Counted from the first letter of the stretch, positions 9,644 through 20,200 are shown. The stretch is DNA of 64,000 nucleotides from Chloroflexota bacterium (GCA_029548365.1 JAKPNN010000035.1:1-64000); one strand, 5' to 3'. Numbers and translations are program-made. Notes: a model not told the origin generated them from the sequence alone.

Positions 9644-9806
9644 CTTTCTATATTTTTATAGTAATTAATATCCGTTAAATCATAACCCAGTGGATTATAC
9701 ACTATTAAATTTAAATGGGTTAAGCATCGCAAATTTCGCAGGCTGTACACCCCAGCATCATCCAGCTCCCGGGTGTGTAATGCACCTGTTAACCCAACTG
9801 CAAACC

Positions 9807-10796
9807 TCAAAGGTCCACCGGTTGGCCGTTTTTCAGAGCCGATTCCGCTAACGCCAGGATAGCACGCATATTACCCAGGGCATCCTCAATCGGAAAGCGG
9901 GGCGGTCTGCCAGCAATGCTGTGCATGAAATCCTCTGCCATCAAGGTGTACATGTTCACGCCTTCAAACCTGTACTCCTGGCAATTCCCCTCACCCTTTT
10001 GTTCGGTAACCCAGGTCTCCTCGGCGCCGACCTTAAAACTGTTCGGTATTTCGAGGTAACCCAGCGAACCAGCCAACAGGCAACGCTGGCGGTCCTCCTG
10101 GTTCATGGCACAATCGAAATGCGCGATTAACCCATCGCCAAAATCCAACACGCCCACCAGCTGGTCATCTACGCCGGTGGAGGTCCGGTACATGCGAGCC
10201 TGTGCGGCACGCGGTTCCCGCCCGGCCATCATGCGGCTGATGCTGATCGAGTAACAGCCAACATCCATCAGCGCCCCGCCGCCCATCTCCGGTTTAAAGC
10301 GAATATTCGCTGTATCCTCTTTCCGATAGGTGAAGGCAGATTCAATCGCCTTAAGATCGCCAATGGCACCATCCAGAACCATCTTGTGGGCGGCTAAGAT
10401 GCGCGGATGGTAGCGATACATGAAAGCCTCCATCAACTGTACCCCGTTCGCCCTCGCCGCGGCGATCATCTCCTGGCATTCTTCAAGGTTTAACGCCAGG
10501 GGTTTCTCACACAGGATATGCTTTCCAGCCTCAGCCGCCAGAAGAGTCCAGGGTTTGTGAAGGTGGTTGGGCAGCGGAATGTAGACCGCGTCGATCTCCG
10601 GGTCAGCCAGCAGGGCTGCGTAGCTGCCATAGGCTTTGGGGATAGCAAACCGGTCTGCAAAATCGCGGGCATTGTCTATATCCCGGCTGGCAACGGCTGC
10701 CACCTCAGCCATATCCGATTCTTTTAATGCAGGGATCATGGACTTCAGAGCAATGCGTGCTGTACCGAGGATTCCCCAGCGCGTCTTATTTATCAT
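9807..10796 (-). CDS. Gfo/Idh/MocA family NAD(P)-dependent oxidoreductase
   Basis: A 329-residue cytoplasmic dehydrogenase. The Rossmann domain begins RWGILGTARIALKSMIPAL. The sugar-binding signature EKPLALNLEECQEM carries the family's E-K-P motif (lysine in the active site). MEAFMYRYHPR and GGGALMDVGCYSI follow as in family members acting on trans-dihydrodiols or pyranoses. The start ATG at 10796 has AAGGAG 6 bases upstream. Substrate unknown; sugar or inositol oxidation is typical. The short gap to the gene upstream (about 40 nt) suggests cotranscription with the unknown protein and malic enzyme. Confidence 0.88.
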   Translation of the reverse strand: MINKTRWGILGTARIALKSMIPALKESDMAEVAAVASRDIDNARDFADRFAIPKAYGSYAALLADPEIDAVYIPLPNHLHKPWTLLAAEAGKHILCEKPLALNLEECQEMIAAARANGVQLMEAFMYRYHPRILAAHKMVLDGAIGDLKAIESAFTYRKEDTANIRFKPEMGGGALMDVGCYSISISRMMAGREPRAAQARMYRTSTGVDDQLVGVLDFGDGLIAHFDCAMNQEDRQRCLLAGSLGYLEIPNSFKVGAEETWVTEQKGEGNCQEYRFEGVNMYTLMAEDFMHSIAGRPPRFPIEDALGNMRAILALAESALKNGQPVDL

Positions 10797-10835
10797 GTGA
10801 ACTCCTTAATTTGAGCAATTTTTGTTTGGTTACTT

Positions 10836-11924
10836 TCAACGCGTGTCCTGGGGCAGTTCTGACCGTTTGAACAGGAAACCCAGTCCAACCAGGATCGCCA
10901 GCCCGATCAACAACACCCAGGGGCGTTCCAGCGTCCACAACAGCGCGGTGAACGCGGTACGGATGCCCCTCACCCGGTTGGCGCCGGCGGGGATGGGAGC
11001 GGCACGATCCCAATTGAAAGTGTTCAGTTTGGCCAGGAAACCCTGCGCCACACATCCTTCCAGGCTGAAAATATGGATGGGTTTCCCCTGCATGACGCAC
11101 AGGCGCAGATCGCGGGTAAATTCATCCCAGGTCAGCGGGTCGGCTTTGATCGCATCTGGCAGGTCCACCCCGCCACCGGTGATGCCCACGCCGACCGAAT
11201 CCGCCTCGGGGGCATAACTCCACAGAATGGCCTCCCCCCGGGGTCCCATGCTGCTGGAGTAGAGCATCAACACCTCTCGATCAGTGACCAGGTCGACCAG
11301 CCCGAAGGTGCGCTGCAGCACGGTGGCACGGGCGCCGCGTTCGTCCACGATGAGCGGGAACTGGTAGCTTTCCACCGGGTAGCCATCGGCGCGAATTTCG
11401 TCAACCAGCGCCTGGTAACCCCGCCGGGCGCGTACCACTCGCTGTTGATCGGCAAACCTGAGCAGCAAACGCCTGGCAGCGCCGCGCTTGCCAGCGCCTT
11501 CAACCAGGGCGCGCATCTCGTTGATGTCCATTTCGATATCCAGCCCAACCCCGACCCACTCCAGCCCGTGTTCCCGCGTCCAGGCTTTGAAGCCCTGGTA
11601 GCGGGCGGCGGCTTTATCGTAATTATCGATATTAAACCAGTAGCCATCCTCCACGGGGAGTAACAACCAGGCGACGATGGGGACGCCAGCCTTGTTCAAG
11701 CGTTTGACCAGCTCAGCGCATGTTGCCGAAAAATCCAGTATGCCCAGGCTGAGGGTCGCGTTGAGCGCTTTGAGATCGTCAATCACAAACCGTCCGTTAA
11801 ATAATTTCGCCAGCGGTTCGGGCGCCAATTCACAGAAAAAAGTCAGTTGCGGTTGAGCCAAGGGCGTGAACCTCATTGTCGGGGGTGTTTGATAAAAGCT
11901 TCTCGGTGGAGAAACTGCAATCAA
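10836..11924 (-). CDS. Unrecognised protein with C-terminal membrane anchor (possible TIM-barrel)
   Basis: Up to 362 residues. I cannot assign a family. The core alternates strand and helix and holds GVPIVAWLLLPVEDGYWFN and WVGVGLDIEMDIN, reminiscent of glycosidase-type barrels with acidic residues at strand ends. It ends with one membrane helix (WVLLIGLAILVGLGFLF) and a short basic tail, so the domain would face outside or inside on a tail anchor. The longest frame starts at a TTG (11924) overlapping the malic enzyme stop. The ATG at 11876 is an alternative and neither has an ideal ribosome site. No signal peptide is visible. Confidence 0.55.
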   Translation of the reverse strand: MIAVSPPRSFYQTPPTMRFTPLAQPQLTFFCELAPEPLAKLFNGRFVIDDLKALNATLSLGILDFSATCAELVKRLNKAGVPIVAWLLLPVEDGYWFNIDNYDKAAARYQGFKAWTREHGLEWVGVGLDIEMDINEMRALVEGAGKRGAARRLLLRFADQQRVVRARRGYQALVDEIRADGYPVESYQFPLIVDERGARATVLQRTFGLVDLVTDREVLMLYSSSMGPRGEAILWSYAPEADSVGVGITGGGVDLPDAIKADPLTWDEFTRDLRLCVMQGKPIHIFSLEGCVAQGFLAKLNTFNWDRAAPIPAGANRVRGIRTAFTALLWTLERPWVLLIGLAILVGLGFLFKRSELPQDTR

Positions 11925-13273
11925 TCCTCCGGAAACGGGGGGATGCAGCCTGCATCCATCAATACACCGGTGGCAGCCTGGGCCGCCCCGATGATCATTT
12001 CTGCCCGATCCAGCAACTCGTCGTAACTCAGCTCAACCCGGGCTACTCCCTGCTTTTGCGCCTGGACGCCCACAGCCGCTGCCTGCAGAGGGTAGATGGC
12101 CATCTCGGTCATCAACGGCAGGATGTGATCCGCATCCAGCTCAGCCTGTCCCCAATCTGCCAGGGCACCAGCCGCGGCGAAGCACATTTCATCCGTGATC
12201 CTGCGGGCACGCACGTCCAGCACGCCTCGGAAGATGGCCGGGAAGCACAGCGAGTTGTTGACCTGGTTGGGAAAGTCCGAGCGCCCGGTGGCGACAACAG
12301 CCGCTCCGGCGGCTTTAGCCTCCCAGGGCCAGATCTCCGGGATCGGGTTGGCACAGGCAAACACGATCGGGTCAGGCGCCATCGCTTTAATCCATTCCGC
12401 CTGGATGACGCCTGGACCGGGGGATGAATAGGCGATGACCACATCGGCTCCGGTCATGGCTTCCGCGATTCCGCCGCGCACTCCCGCGGGGTTGGTGGTC
12501 TGGCACAGGTGCCAGGCCGGCGTGGAAGCTGGCAGGTCATCGCGGTGTTTGCCCATTGTTCCGCTTGCATCAACGACGATGGTCTTCGCCGGGTCGACGC
12601 CCCAGGCGAACAGCAACCGGGAAATGGCAACACCAGCTGCGCCCGCGCCGATCAGCGCCAGACGGATCTCGGCTTTGTCTTTGCCCACCACCTTGAGTGC
12701 GTTCATCAAAGCCGCCAGGGTGACGGTGGCCGTGCCCTGTTGATCATCGTGCCAGATGGGGATTTCCGCTGCCTCGCGTAAGCGCTCCAGGATTTCGAAG
12801 CACTTGGGCTGGGCGATATCCTCCAGGTTGATCCCGCTGAACCCGGGCTGCAGGTGCAGCACCGTTTTGACAAAAACATCGGGATTTGTGGCGTTCAAAA
12901 CCAGGGGATACGCATCGACGCCGCCCAGGTACTTGAATAAAAGGCTCTTGCCCTCCATCACCGGCAAGCTGGCCTGCGGGCCGATATCCCCCAGCCCGAG
13001 CACGCGCGTGCCGTCGCTGATCACCGCGATGGTGTTGCCTATATTGGTCAATTCATACACCTTTTCAGGAGATTCAGCAATCGCCTTACAGGGCGCAGCC
13101 ACACCGGGCGAATACCAGATTGAAAAATCCTCCATGCCGCGCACCGGGCATTTGAGCTGGGTGGCTAATTTGCCGCGGTAATAGGCGTGACTTCTCATCG
13201 CTGCGGCAGCGGGTTTCTGGGCGCTTTCCAGCAGCTGGCGGATTTCTTGTTCGTTTGGGGCTTTGTGGGTCAT
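11921..13273 (-). CDS. maeB: NAD(P)-dependent malic enzyme (oxaloacetate-decarboxylating)
   Basis: About 450 residues, the malic-domain-only form without the phosphotransacetylase extension of E. coli MaeB. The malic domain shows SIWYSPGVAAPCKAI, ISDGTRVLGLGDIGP, and the lysine segment MEGKSLLFKYLGGVDAYPL. EIPIWHDDQQGTATVTLAAL carries the metal-binding Asp pair. The NAD(P)-binding part has LALIGAGAAGVAISRLL. It decarboxylates malate to pyruvate in the cytoplasm. Start chosen at 13273 (MTHKAP); an earlier ATG at 13303 is possible. Downstream is the unknown membrane-anchored protein, with a 4-base overlap if its TTG start is used. Confidence 0.92.
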   Translation of the reverse strand: MTHKAPNEQEIRQLLESAQKPAAAAMRSHAYYRGKLATQLKCPVRGMEDFSIWYSPGVAAPCKAIAESPEKVYELTNIGNTIAVISDGTRVLGLGDIGPQASLPVMEGKSLLFKYLGGVDAYPLVLNATNPDVFVKTVLHLQPGFSGINLEDIAQPKCFEILERLREAAEIPIWHDDQQGTATVTLAALMNALKVVGKDKAEIRLALIGAGAAGVAISRLLFAWGVDPAKTIVVDASGTMGKHRDDLPASTPAWHLCQTTNPAGVRGGIAEAMTGADVVIAYSSPGPGVIQAEWIKAMAPDPIVFACANPIPEIWPWEAKAAGAAVVATGRSDFPNQVNNSLCFPAIFRGVLDVRARRITDEMCFAAAGALADWGQAELDADHILPLMTEMAIYPLQAAAVGVQAQKQGVARVELSYDELLDRAEMIIGAAQAATGVLMDAGCIPPFPED

Positions 13274-13335
13274 CGTAACTCTTTTCTGTGCTCGTGCGAG
13301 CATGTTATTTTTCGAATAGCCTTATTCTACCATTA

Positions 13336-13534
13336 TGGGGAGTGGGGAGTGGAGAGTGGTGAGTGGAGAGTGGAGAGTGGAGAGTGGTGAGTAGTGATCC
13401 CACTCGTTGCGCTCGGCCCCTTCCGCTGCGCTGCTCCCACTCGCTGCGCTCGGGGACGATGAGGGGTTCCGCTGTGCTTCAGGGACGATGATGGTGAATG
13501 GTGAATAGGAATCAGGAATCAGGAATCAGGAGTT
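13336..13534. repeat. Heptamer array with embedded 40-bp module
   Basis: 13336-13396 is a run of GAGTGGT/GAGTGGA/GAGAGTG-type 7-mers. 13397-13490 carries a module, GTGATCCCACTCG(T/C)TGCGCTCGG...GGGACGATGATGG, in two imperfect copies. 13490-13534 returns to 7-mers, first GAATGGT then GAATCAG repeated. The remainder of the gap to 13790 has no recognisable gene or RNA. Confidence 0.75.
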
Positions 13535-13792
13535 GCACATTTTACTGATTTAACTTTATGTCCCTGATTTAAACACCCTAAAAAGGGGCTGAAGAATCAA
13601 GAGCACGACAGGTCTCCCAACCTGGATACCAAACTGACCAACCCTGTAAGAGCCAGAAATACTGACGTTGTTTTTTCCTTGTTCATGATATCCTTTGTTT
13701 GTAAAATGAATTTCTTCACTATTCAGTTTACCCATGGTTCTATCCTAAAGAAAAGGCGAAAAAGCGCCCGGCAACCGGGTTTGACCCTCAGC

Positions 13793-13821
13793 TTGACAGT
13801 GCCCATTGCTTATGTTAGAAC
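13793..13821 (+). promoter_or_regulatory. Putative promoter for the glycosyltransferase
   Basis: TTGACA (13793-13798), a perfect -35 box, is followed after 17 bases by TAGAAC (13816-13821). It lies inside the upstream extension of the reading frame. A transcript from about 13828 would therefore support one of the later starts (13841 or 13874). Confidence 0.5.
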
Positions 13822-13873
13822 TAAAAAACCATCAGAACCCATGACCCACACCGCAACTTCGACCTGGAGCCCG

Positions 13874-14593
13874 ATGAAGATCATTCAAGTCATACCCACC
13901 TATAACGAAGCCAAGAATTTGCCGGCGCTGGTTTCGGCATTGTTTTCACTGCAAATCCCCAATCATCATATCCTCGTGGTGGACGATAACAGCCCGGACG
14001 GCACCGGTCAGGTCGCCGAGTCCCTGGCGGAAACTTACCCGGAACGCCTGTCCGTCCTGCACCGGAAGGCTAAAGTCGGTTTGGGGAAAGCCTACATCCA
14101 CGGTTTGCGCCACGCGTTGAATGCGGGCGCCGATGTGATCGGTATGATGGACGCCGATTTCAGCCACCCGCCTGAGCGCCTGCCCGCCCTGCTGGAAGCC
14201 CTGTCCGAGGCTGACCTGGCTATCGGCTCGCGCTATGTTCCCGGCGGGGGTGTCGACCGCGATTGGCCCCTGTGGCGCAAGGGGCTCTCGTGGTTCGGCA
14301 ACACCTATGCCCGCACAATCCTGGGACTGCCCATCTGGGATACCACCGGCGCTTATCGTCTGTGGCGTCGTTCTGCCCTGGAGGCGATCCCCTTCGAAGA
14401 CACACGCTCCAGCGGGTACGTGTTCGTCATCGAGCTGGCGTACCTGGCTAAATTAGCCGGCTTGCGCTTTGCCGAGGTGCCAATTTACTTCGCCGAGCGC
14501 ACCCAGGGTGCATCAAAAATGTCGCTGCGTATCCAGTTTGAAGCCGCCACCCGGGTCTGGCAGCTCCGGCGACTCTATCGAAAAAAGGATTAA
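13874..14593 (+). CDS. Polyprenol/dolichol-phosphate mannosyltransferase-like glycosyltransferase (GT2)
   Basis: About 239 residues, the length of single-domain DPM1-like enzymes. The GT-A fold is clear: VIPTYNEAKNLPALV, VVDDNSPDGTG, GMMDADFSHPPERLP (D-x-D metal motif region), GSRYVPGGG and DTTGAYRLWRR. ASKMSLRIQFEA near the end matches the K-M/S-x-R motif. It would transfer mannose or another hexose from a nucleotide sugar to a lipid phosphate at the membrane. There is no C-terminal membrane domain. ATG 13874 has GGAG at 13866; ATG 13841 is the alternative. The frame is open back to 13679 but that region holds a promoter. Confidence 0.88.
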   Translation: MKIIQVIPTYNEAKNLPALVSALFSLQIPNHHILVVDDNSPDGTGQVAESLAETYPERLSVLHRKAKVGLGKAYIHGLRHALNAGADVIGMMDADFSHPPERLPALLEALSEADLAIGSRYVPGGGVDRDWPLWRKGLSWFGNTYARTILGLPIWDTTGAYRLWRRSALEAIPFEDTRSSGYVFVIELAYLAKLAGLRFAEVPIYFAERTQGASKMSLRIQFEAATRVWQLRRLYRKKD

Positions 14594-14599
14594 ATTGGG

Positions 14600-14826
14600 G
14601 GGTAGGGAATGGTGATCCCACTCGCTGCGCTCGGGGACGATGATGGTGAATGGTGAATGGTGAATGGTGATCCCACTCGCTGCGCTCAGCCCCCTTCGCT
14701 TCGCTACAGGGACGATGATAGTGAATTGTGAGTGGTGAGTAGGGATTAGGGATCAGGAATCAGTGGATCAGGAATTAGGTGATCAGCTACGAGCTACCAA
14801 CTACGAGCTATGAGCTATCAGCTATG
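14600..14826. repeat. Heptamer array with switching unit sequence
   Basis: 14605-14715 alternates the roughly 40-bp module GTGATCCCACTCGCTGCGCTC... with GAATGGT 7-mers. 14716-14775 contains GAGTGGT, GGGATTA and GGATCAG-like units. 14780-14826 is a clean run of GCTACGA, GCTACCA, ACTACGA, GCTATGA, GCTATCA units. The 7-bp register persists while the unit changes. It separates the glycosyltransferase from the convergent rsmA. Confidence 0.8.
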
Positions 14827-14855
14827 CAATCCCCGAGCGATGCGAGCGGGACCAG

Positions 14856-15677
14856 CTATGAGCCAACCTCTTCCACCAGCCGGATCCAATCCTCAAGCTT
14901 AAGATCCTCCGGCCGAATGCGCGGGTCAATTCCAGCGCATTCCAGAATTGATGACAGGGTATCCCCCAACACCGACTTAAGCGAATTGCGCAGCATCTTG
15001 CGCTTCTGGTTGAAGGCTGCGTGGGCCAGCCTGAACAGGGTGGTCATCTCTCTTGCCGAAAGCAAAGGCTGCGAGTACAGATCGATCAGCAGCACGCTGG
15101 AATCAACCTGTGGCGGCGGGTAAAAACAGCCAGCCGGGATATGGCTGGCTATGCGGGCTTCGCCATACACCTGCACCGAAAGCGAGAGCAGGCTCGTCTT
15201 TTCTTCACGGTTGAGGATGCGCTCAGCGACCTCGCGCTGCATGGTCAGCACAATTCGCCGGGGACTTACCGCCCCCTCCAGCAGGTGTCGGATCACCGCC
15301 GAGGTGATGTAATAAGGGATATTGGCTACCACGAGGAAACCGTCCTCAGAAAACAGGTCTGTAACAGGGATCGCCAAAACATCCCCCTTCACCAGGCGCA
15401 CATTGTCAAAGGGCGCCAACACCGCTTCCAGGGCCGGGTACAGGCGGCTGTCGATTTCAATTGTGGTCACACACCGGGCTCGCGTCGCCAGGAGACGGGT
15501 CAGGTTCCCCACCCCCGCGCCGATCTCCAGCACGCGTTCTGTCGGGCTTACCCCGGCATCCTGTACCACCTTCAGCAGGGCATTGTGATCGGCTAAAAAG
15601 TTCTGCCCGAGGGATTTTTGCGGCCGAATCCCAAAGCGTTTGAGCAATCCGGGGACGTGCAGCGGTTCTAAGGCCAT
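14856..15677 (-). CDS. rsmA: 16S rRNA (adenine1518/1519-N6)-dimethyltransferase
   Basis: About 273 residues. KSLGQNFL at the N-terminus, the SAM-binding VLEIGAGVGNLT, GDVLAIPV, and the catalytic NIPYYITS are all diagnostic for RsmA/KsgA. It dimethylates two adenines in helix 45 late in 30S assembly. The start is placed at the ATG at 15677, which overlaps the upstream gene by about 10 bases. The frame is open to 15743, but those 22 extra residues do not look like the family's N-terminus. The YabE-like gene upstream is a neighbour of rsmA in many Gram-positive genomes too. Confidence 0.93.
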   Translation of the reverse strand: MALEPLHVPGLLKRFGIRPQKSLGQNFLADHNALLKVVQDAGVSPTERVLEIGAGVGNLTRLLATRARCVTTIEIDSRLYPALEAVLAPFDNVRLVKGDVLAIPVTDLFSEDGFLVVANIPYYITSAVIRHLLEGAVSPRRIVLTMQREVAERILNREEKTSLLSLSVQVYGEARIASHIPAGCFYPPPQVDSSVLLIDLYSQPLLSAREMTTLFRLAHAAFNQKRKMLRNSLKSVLGDTLSSILECAGIDPRIRPEDLKLEDWIRLVEEVGS

Positions 15678-17107
15678 GGCAGCACCGCCGGGTACCAGCC
15701 AGGCACAGGGGTTAGAAAATACAACGTAGTCCATCTGGACCATTGTTGGTAATCATTATCTGAGAAACCCAGGTCAATCCAGAAATGACTAAAATATAAT
15801 CCACCCCCGCCAATATCTGCAATCACACCACGCCCATATCCCTGGACAAACACGGGCTGCAAGCGCATCATGTTGTACCAGTTGCGGGTAACGCCAATGA
15901 TCCCTTTCTGCAGGGACAGCCCGCTGGCAGTCCGGTCATTGCACACCCCGTCTCCCAGTCCCAAGCGACACGGTGAAAATGAGGTGGCATACACGCTGAT
16001 TTTGCGCCAGAATTCAATTTCCTGACCATCCACGACCTCAGTGCGCACTTCAACCCTTGAGCCGTAGCCCAGCACGCCGTCTGCAGCTTCGCTGGCCTGC
16101 CAGCTTTGCGGCTCATCGTGCCAGACCATTTCTCCTGCGGCATAGCGCACCCTCTCTCGGCTGGCAAAAATACCCACCTGACCGGGGGTGACCACGGAGA
16201 TTTCATCCAGAACCGTGTTGGGGTCCTCAACGTATTCATTCTGGTAAGGCACTTCATCCTTCAGGATGGTGATTTTCTCCTCGACTCGTACGACCTCAAT
16301 TTCCCCTGTAACCGGTACCGGCTCATCCTCTGCCGGGAGGGTATGATCCAGATTTTGCAATCCAAACCCGAGGTCGTGCAAAGCTTCGCCGACGGTTTCA
16401 GCAGCCGTCAAGCCGCTCAGTTCAGCGCCGCCAGCGCTGATCCGCACCAGGCGCGCCCGCCGGATGACGACGTTCAGCGTTTCGTCTAACGGTGTCATTA
16501 AATCTTCAGAGATCCAATCCTGCGGCGCAATATACACCTGCGCTGCTTCCAGGGCAGCTCCCAGGGTGGATGCCTGGCTGAAAAAGCGGCTCTCAACGCC
16601 GTCGATAACCAGGTGAACCGCTACTGCCGGTTGAAACTGGAGCAGGACAAAACCCTCGCCTTCCAGGGGTTGCTGCGGATCGACCTCCCCGCCATTCACC
16701 AACACGCAGTCGCCAGGAAACAGGTCAACCCCGATTGCGGCGATCAGGTTCGCCGGAATACGTTCAGCGGTGTGCAGCCTGAGCTCATCCGCGGGTGTGC
16801 GAATAAGAACCTCGCGGGCTGGTTCAACGGTGATCACCGCTGGCTCCCAGAACCACAGGTTTCCCTCGGGCGTCAGGCGATCGTCCTCACCGACGCTGAC
16901 GCCGGCTGCTCGCAGCACGTCCGAAACCCGCCAGGCTGCCGTCCGCACGTGAATCGGGTCGCCTGCCACAAATACAGTGCTGGTCTGCTGAAAACCCAGC
17001 CAGATCAAACCCAGCCCAACCAGGGTCAGCAGCAACGCCCCCGGGAAGAGCCATCGGCGCTGTTTAATCAGAAATCCTTTCATGGAGCCCAAACTTTGCA
17101 GAATCAT
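15668..17107 (-). CDS. YabE/RpfB-like cell-wall protein (DUF348, G5 and 3D domains)
   Basis: About 479 residues. An N-terminal signal/anchor (WLFPGALLLTLVGLGLIWLG) is followed by ubiquitin-like DUF348 repeats (about 45-90, 160-200 and a further one near 230). Next come a G5 domain (about 275-350, with VPYQNEYVEDP) and a C-terminal 3D domain. The 3D domain shows YATSFSPC, a TASGLSLQKGIIGV segment and GVIADIGGG, with Asp residues of the double-psi barrel. Such proteins remodel or bind peptidoglycan outside the membrane. Starts at ATG 17107 or 17083 (MKGFLIKQRRW). No resuscitation-factor lysozyme domain is seen. Confidence 0.85.
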   Translation of the reverse strand: MILQSLGSMKGFLIKQRRWLFPGALLLTLVGLGLIWLGFQQTSTVFVAGDPIHVRTAAWRVSDVLRAAGVSVGEDDRLTPEGNLWFWEPAVITVEPAREVLIRTPADELRLHTAERIPANLIAAIGVDLFPGDCVLVNGGEVDPQQPLEGEGFVLLQFQPAVAVHLVIDGVESRFFSQASTLGAALEAAQVYIAPQDWISEDLMTPLDETLNVVIRRARLVRISAGGAELSGLTAAETVGEALHDLGFGLQNLDHTLPAEDEPVPVTGEIEVVRVEEKITILKDEVPYQNEYVEDPNTVLDEISVVTPGQVGIFASRERVRYAAGEMVWHDEPQSWQASEAADGVLGYGSRVEVRTEVVDGQEIEFWRKISVYATSFSPCRLGLGDGVCNDRTASGLSLQKGIIGVTRNWYNMMRLQPVFVQGYGRGVIADIGGGGLYFSHFWIDLGFSDNDYQQWSRWTTLYFLTPVPGWYPAVLPWP

Positions 17108-17270
17108 ACACTTTATTTAATGAAATAACCCATCCCTGGGATGATGCATGGTTCGCCCATGCAATCGATCATATCCGAATATCCTGTGTTCATCAACACG
17201 CATCCCATCAATCAATCAAAACCTTTACAGGGTATTGATTTTTATAGCAGAACTTGTAAAAGATAGACCA

Positions 17271-20200
17271 TTAACGCCCATCTTCCCTGCCAATTCTCAC
17301 CAGAGTTTGCACTAAAAGCTCCTGCCAGGGTTCGTTTTCCGGATCATTAAAATGGATGCGATAGGCGTTCTTTCCCGAAGACACCGGGTAGCTCAGCTCG
17401 GGTAAATTCCGGTCCTCAATCCCGCTGGGAAGCGGCGGGTAACGCAACAGGACCTGGCGCCCCTCAAAACCGACCGCTGCCAGCCCGGCTTTGGCAGCCA
17501 GCACCTTGATCTTAATCTGGAACAGCAGGTTGCTCACCCGTTCCGGCAGGGGACCAAAGCGATCAACAAATTCCATCTCGATCGATGCCAGGGCGGCCTC
17601 ATCGTGGATATCCGCCAGGCGCCGGTACAGTTTCAGGCGCAAAGCCTGGTCGGGAATATAAGCGTCGGGGATGCCGATCGATAGCGGCAGGTTAACCGAG
17701 GTGGGGATGGTCAGGGCGGCATCCAGCACGGTTGCGTCATCCGGACCCTTTGCACCGGTTGCCAGGCGGAATTGGTTCACCGCCTGAGCCAGAAGCCGCG
17801 TATAAAGATGGAATCCCACCGAAGCAATATAACCGGATTGACGCGTGCCCAATAGCTCGCCAGCACCGCGCATTTCGAGGTCGCGCATGGCGATGGCATA
17901 TCCTGATCCCAACCGGGTGTTCTCCGCCAGCACTTCTAACCGCTCCTGACCTTCGGGTGTGGGCGCTCTCAAGCGATGGCGGAACAAGTACGCATAAGCC
18001 CGTTGCGCCCCCCGACCCACCCGGCCGCGCAACTGGTAAAGCTGCGCCAGGCCTAAGGCGTCCGCCCGGTCAACGATTAGCGTGTTGGCGTTGGGGATAT
18101 CCAACCCGGATTCAATGATCGACGTGCACAGCAGAACATCCACCTCGCCATCGGTGAACCTGTGCATCGTCGCCGCCAATTCGTTCTCATCCATCTGTCC
18201 GTGTGCAATCGCGATGCTCGCTTCCGGCACCAGCCCCTCCAGGCGAGATTTCATCGCGTTGATTGTCTGAACGCGATTATGCACAAAGAACACCTGTCCG
18301 CCGCGCTCCAGCTCGCGCACGATCGCATAGCGTACCAGCTTGGAATCATAAGGGCCGATATGGGTGACGATCGGCAGGCGTTCTTCAGGCGGCGAGTTGA
18401 TGGTGGAAATATCGCGTACACCGGTCAGCGCCATGTAAAGGGTGCGCGGAATGGGCGTCGCTGTCAGCGTGAGTACATCCACCGAGGTGCGCAGTTGTTT
18501 GAGGTGCTCCTTATGCGCCACACCAAAGCGCTGTTCTTCATCGATCACCACCAGGCCCAAGTCTTTGAAGGAAACATCCTCCGAAAGCAAGCGGTGTGTG
18601 CCGATGACAATGTCCACTTTGTTGGTGCTCAGGTCCTTGATGATGCGATTCTGCTCCCGCTGGGTGCGAAAGCGCGAGAGCATTTCCACCTCCACCGGGA
18701 AGGTTGCCAGTCGTGCCCGAAAGGTGTCGTAGTGTTGTTGCGCCAGAACGGTAGTGGGCACCAGCACCGCCACCTGCTTGCCGTCCATCACAGCTTTGAA
18801 AGCAGCCCGCAGGGTAACCTCGGTTTTTCCGTAGCCCACATCACCGCACAGCAAGCGGTCCATCGGGCGGGAGTTTTCCATATCTGCTTTGATTTCAACC
18901 AGGGCTTGCAGTTGATCTTCGGTCTCGATGTAGGGAAAACTGGCTTCCAGTTCGCGCTGCCAGGGAGTGTCCTGGCTGAAGGAAAACCCTTTCGCCACCT
19001 GGCGCTGGGCGTATAAACCCAGCAGCTCACCGGCGATTTCCTGCACGGCTTCGCGCACCTTCTGCTTGGTGGCGCTCCAGGTGCTGCCCCCCAGGCGGGA
19101 GATCACGGGAACATGCCCGTCTGCGCCGATATAACGTGTAAGACGGTCTGCGTGGTGGATGGGCACAAACAGATGGTCCTGGTCGGCAAATTCGATGCAC
19201 AGGAACTCCTGCAATATGCCCTCATGAGTGCGTTGGACCAGTCCGGCGAACTTGCCAATGCCATAATCCACATGCACCACCCAATCTCCAGGTTCGAGGT
19301 CGGCGTAGCTGGATTCGGGAGCCTCTGCAGTCGGGCGGTAACGCCGCCGGGGTTGCGGGCGCGCCCAGCCAAAAATCTCGCTGTCCGTTAAGAGATGCAG
19401 CATTCCCCCATCACGGGTGTTGAGTGACCAGCCCCCCGCCAGGTTGCCCTCAATGAATTGGCTTTCAAGCTGCTGCTCTGCCCGGACGTCCTGAGCAAGC
19501 AGCCCATCGCGCCACAAATTCCGCAAACGCGCTGATTGACGCGAGACGATCACCCAGGGCTGACCCTCGCGCTGAAGCGCCTTCAGGTGATCCAAAAAAC
19601 CCCTCAGCTTGCCGGCAAAACGCGGCCCGGATAAAAAATTCGATGCCAAAACGGGCTCATCCAGCGCACCGGTATACCCCAGCTCGACCAGCGGGCGTTT
19701 GCCGATCCGGTCTTCAATTTCAGACCAGGTGAAAAAAGGGAGCGGGAAATCTGCGTCGATCTCACCCGCTCGGATGGCATCGTCCCGCCGAGAGAGGCTT
19801 TCCTCTTCGATTTCAGTCACAGCCGCGGCAATGAATTCCTGTCCATCCAGGGCGATCAACGCATTATCGGGCAGGAAGTCCAGCAAACAACCTCCCATGG
19901 AATGCGCCAGAGGCAATAAAAATTCCGAAAGGTCCTTCAACGGCAGGCCGGCTTTTTCCGCCGCCTTAGGTAAAATTTCCCGCGCCGGTGTGACCGTCAG
20001 GGCTTCAAGGCTTGCCAGCGTGCGCTGCGTAGCCGGGTCGAAGGTGCGCATTGTGTCAATTTCATCGCCAAAAAACTCAATCCGCGCCGGTTCGTCCTCG
20101 CCGGGCGACCACACATCGAGGATCCCGCCGCGGCGCGAGAACTGGCCCGCCTCAACCACGATATTGGCGTAGTCGTAGCCGGTTTCCACCCACTCACGGG

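Noticed and set aside
9616-9810. 64-codon frame on the minus strand
   Set aside because: No ribosome site, no family, overlaps the start of the neighbouring gene.
13336-14826. Possible CRISPR array in the repeat blocks
   Set aside because: Units are only 7 bp with no regular spacers of 30-40 bp and no cas genes nearby.
18162-19016. 284-codon frame antisense to mfd
   Set aside because: It is a reverse-strand shadow of a conserved gene; the translation is His-, Gln- and Arg-rich with no domain.
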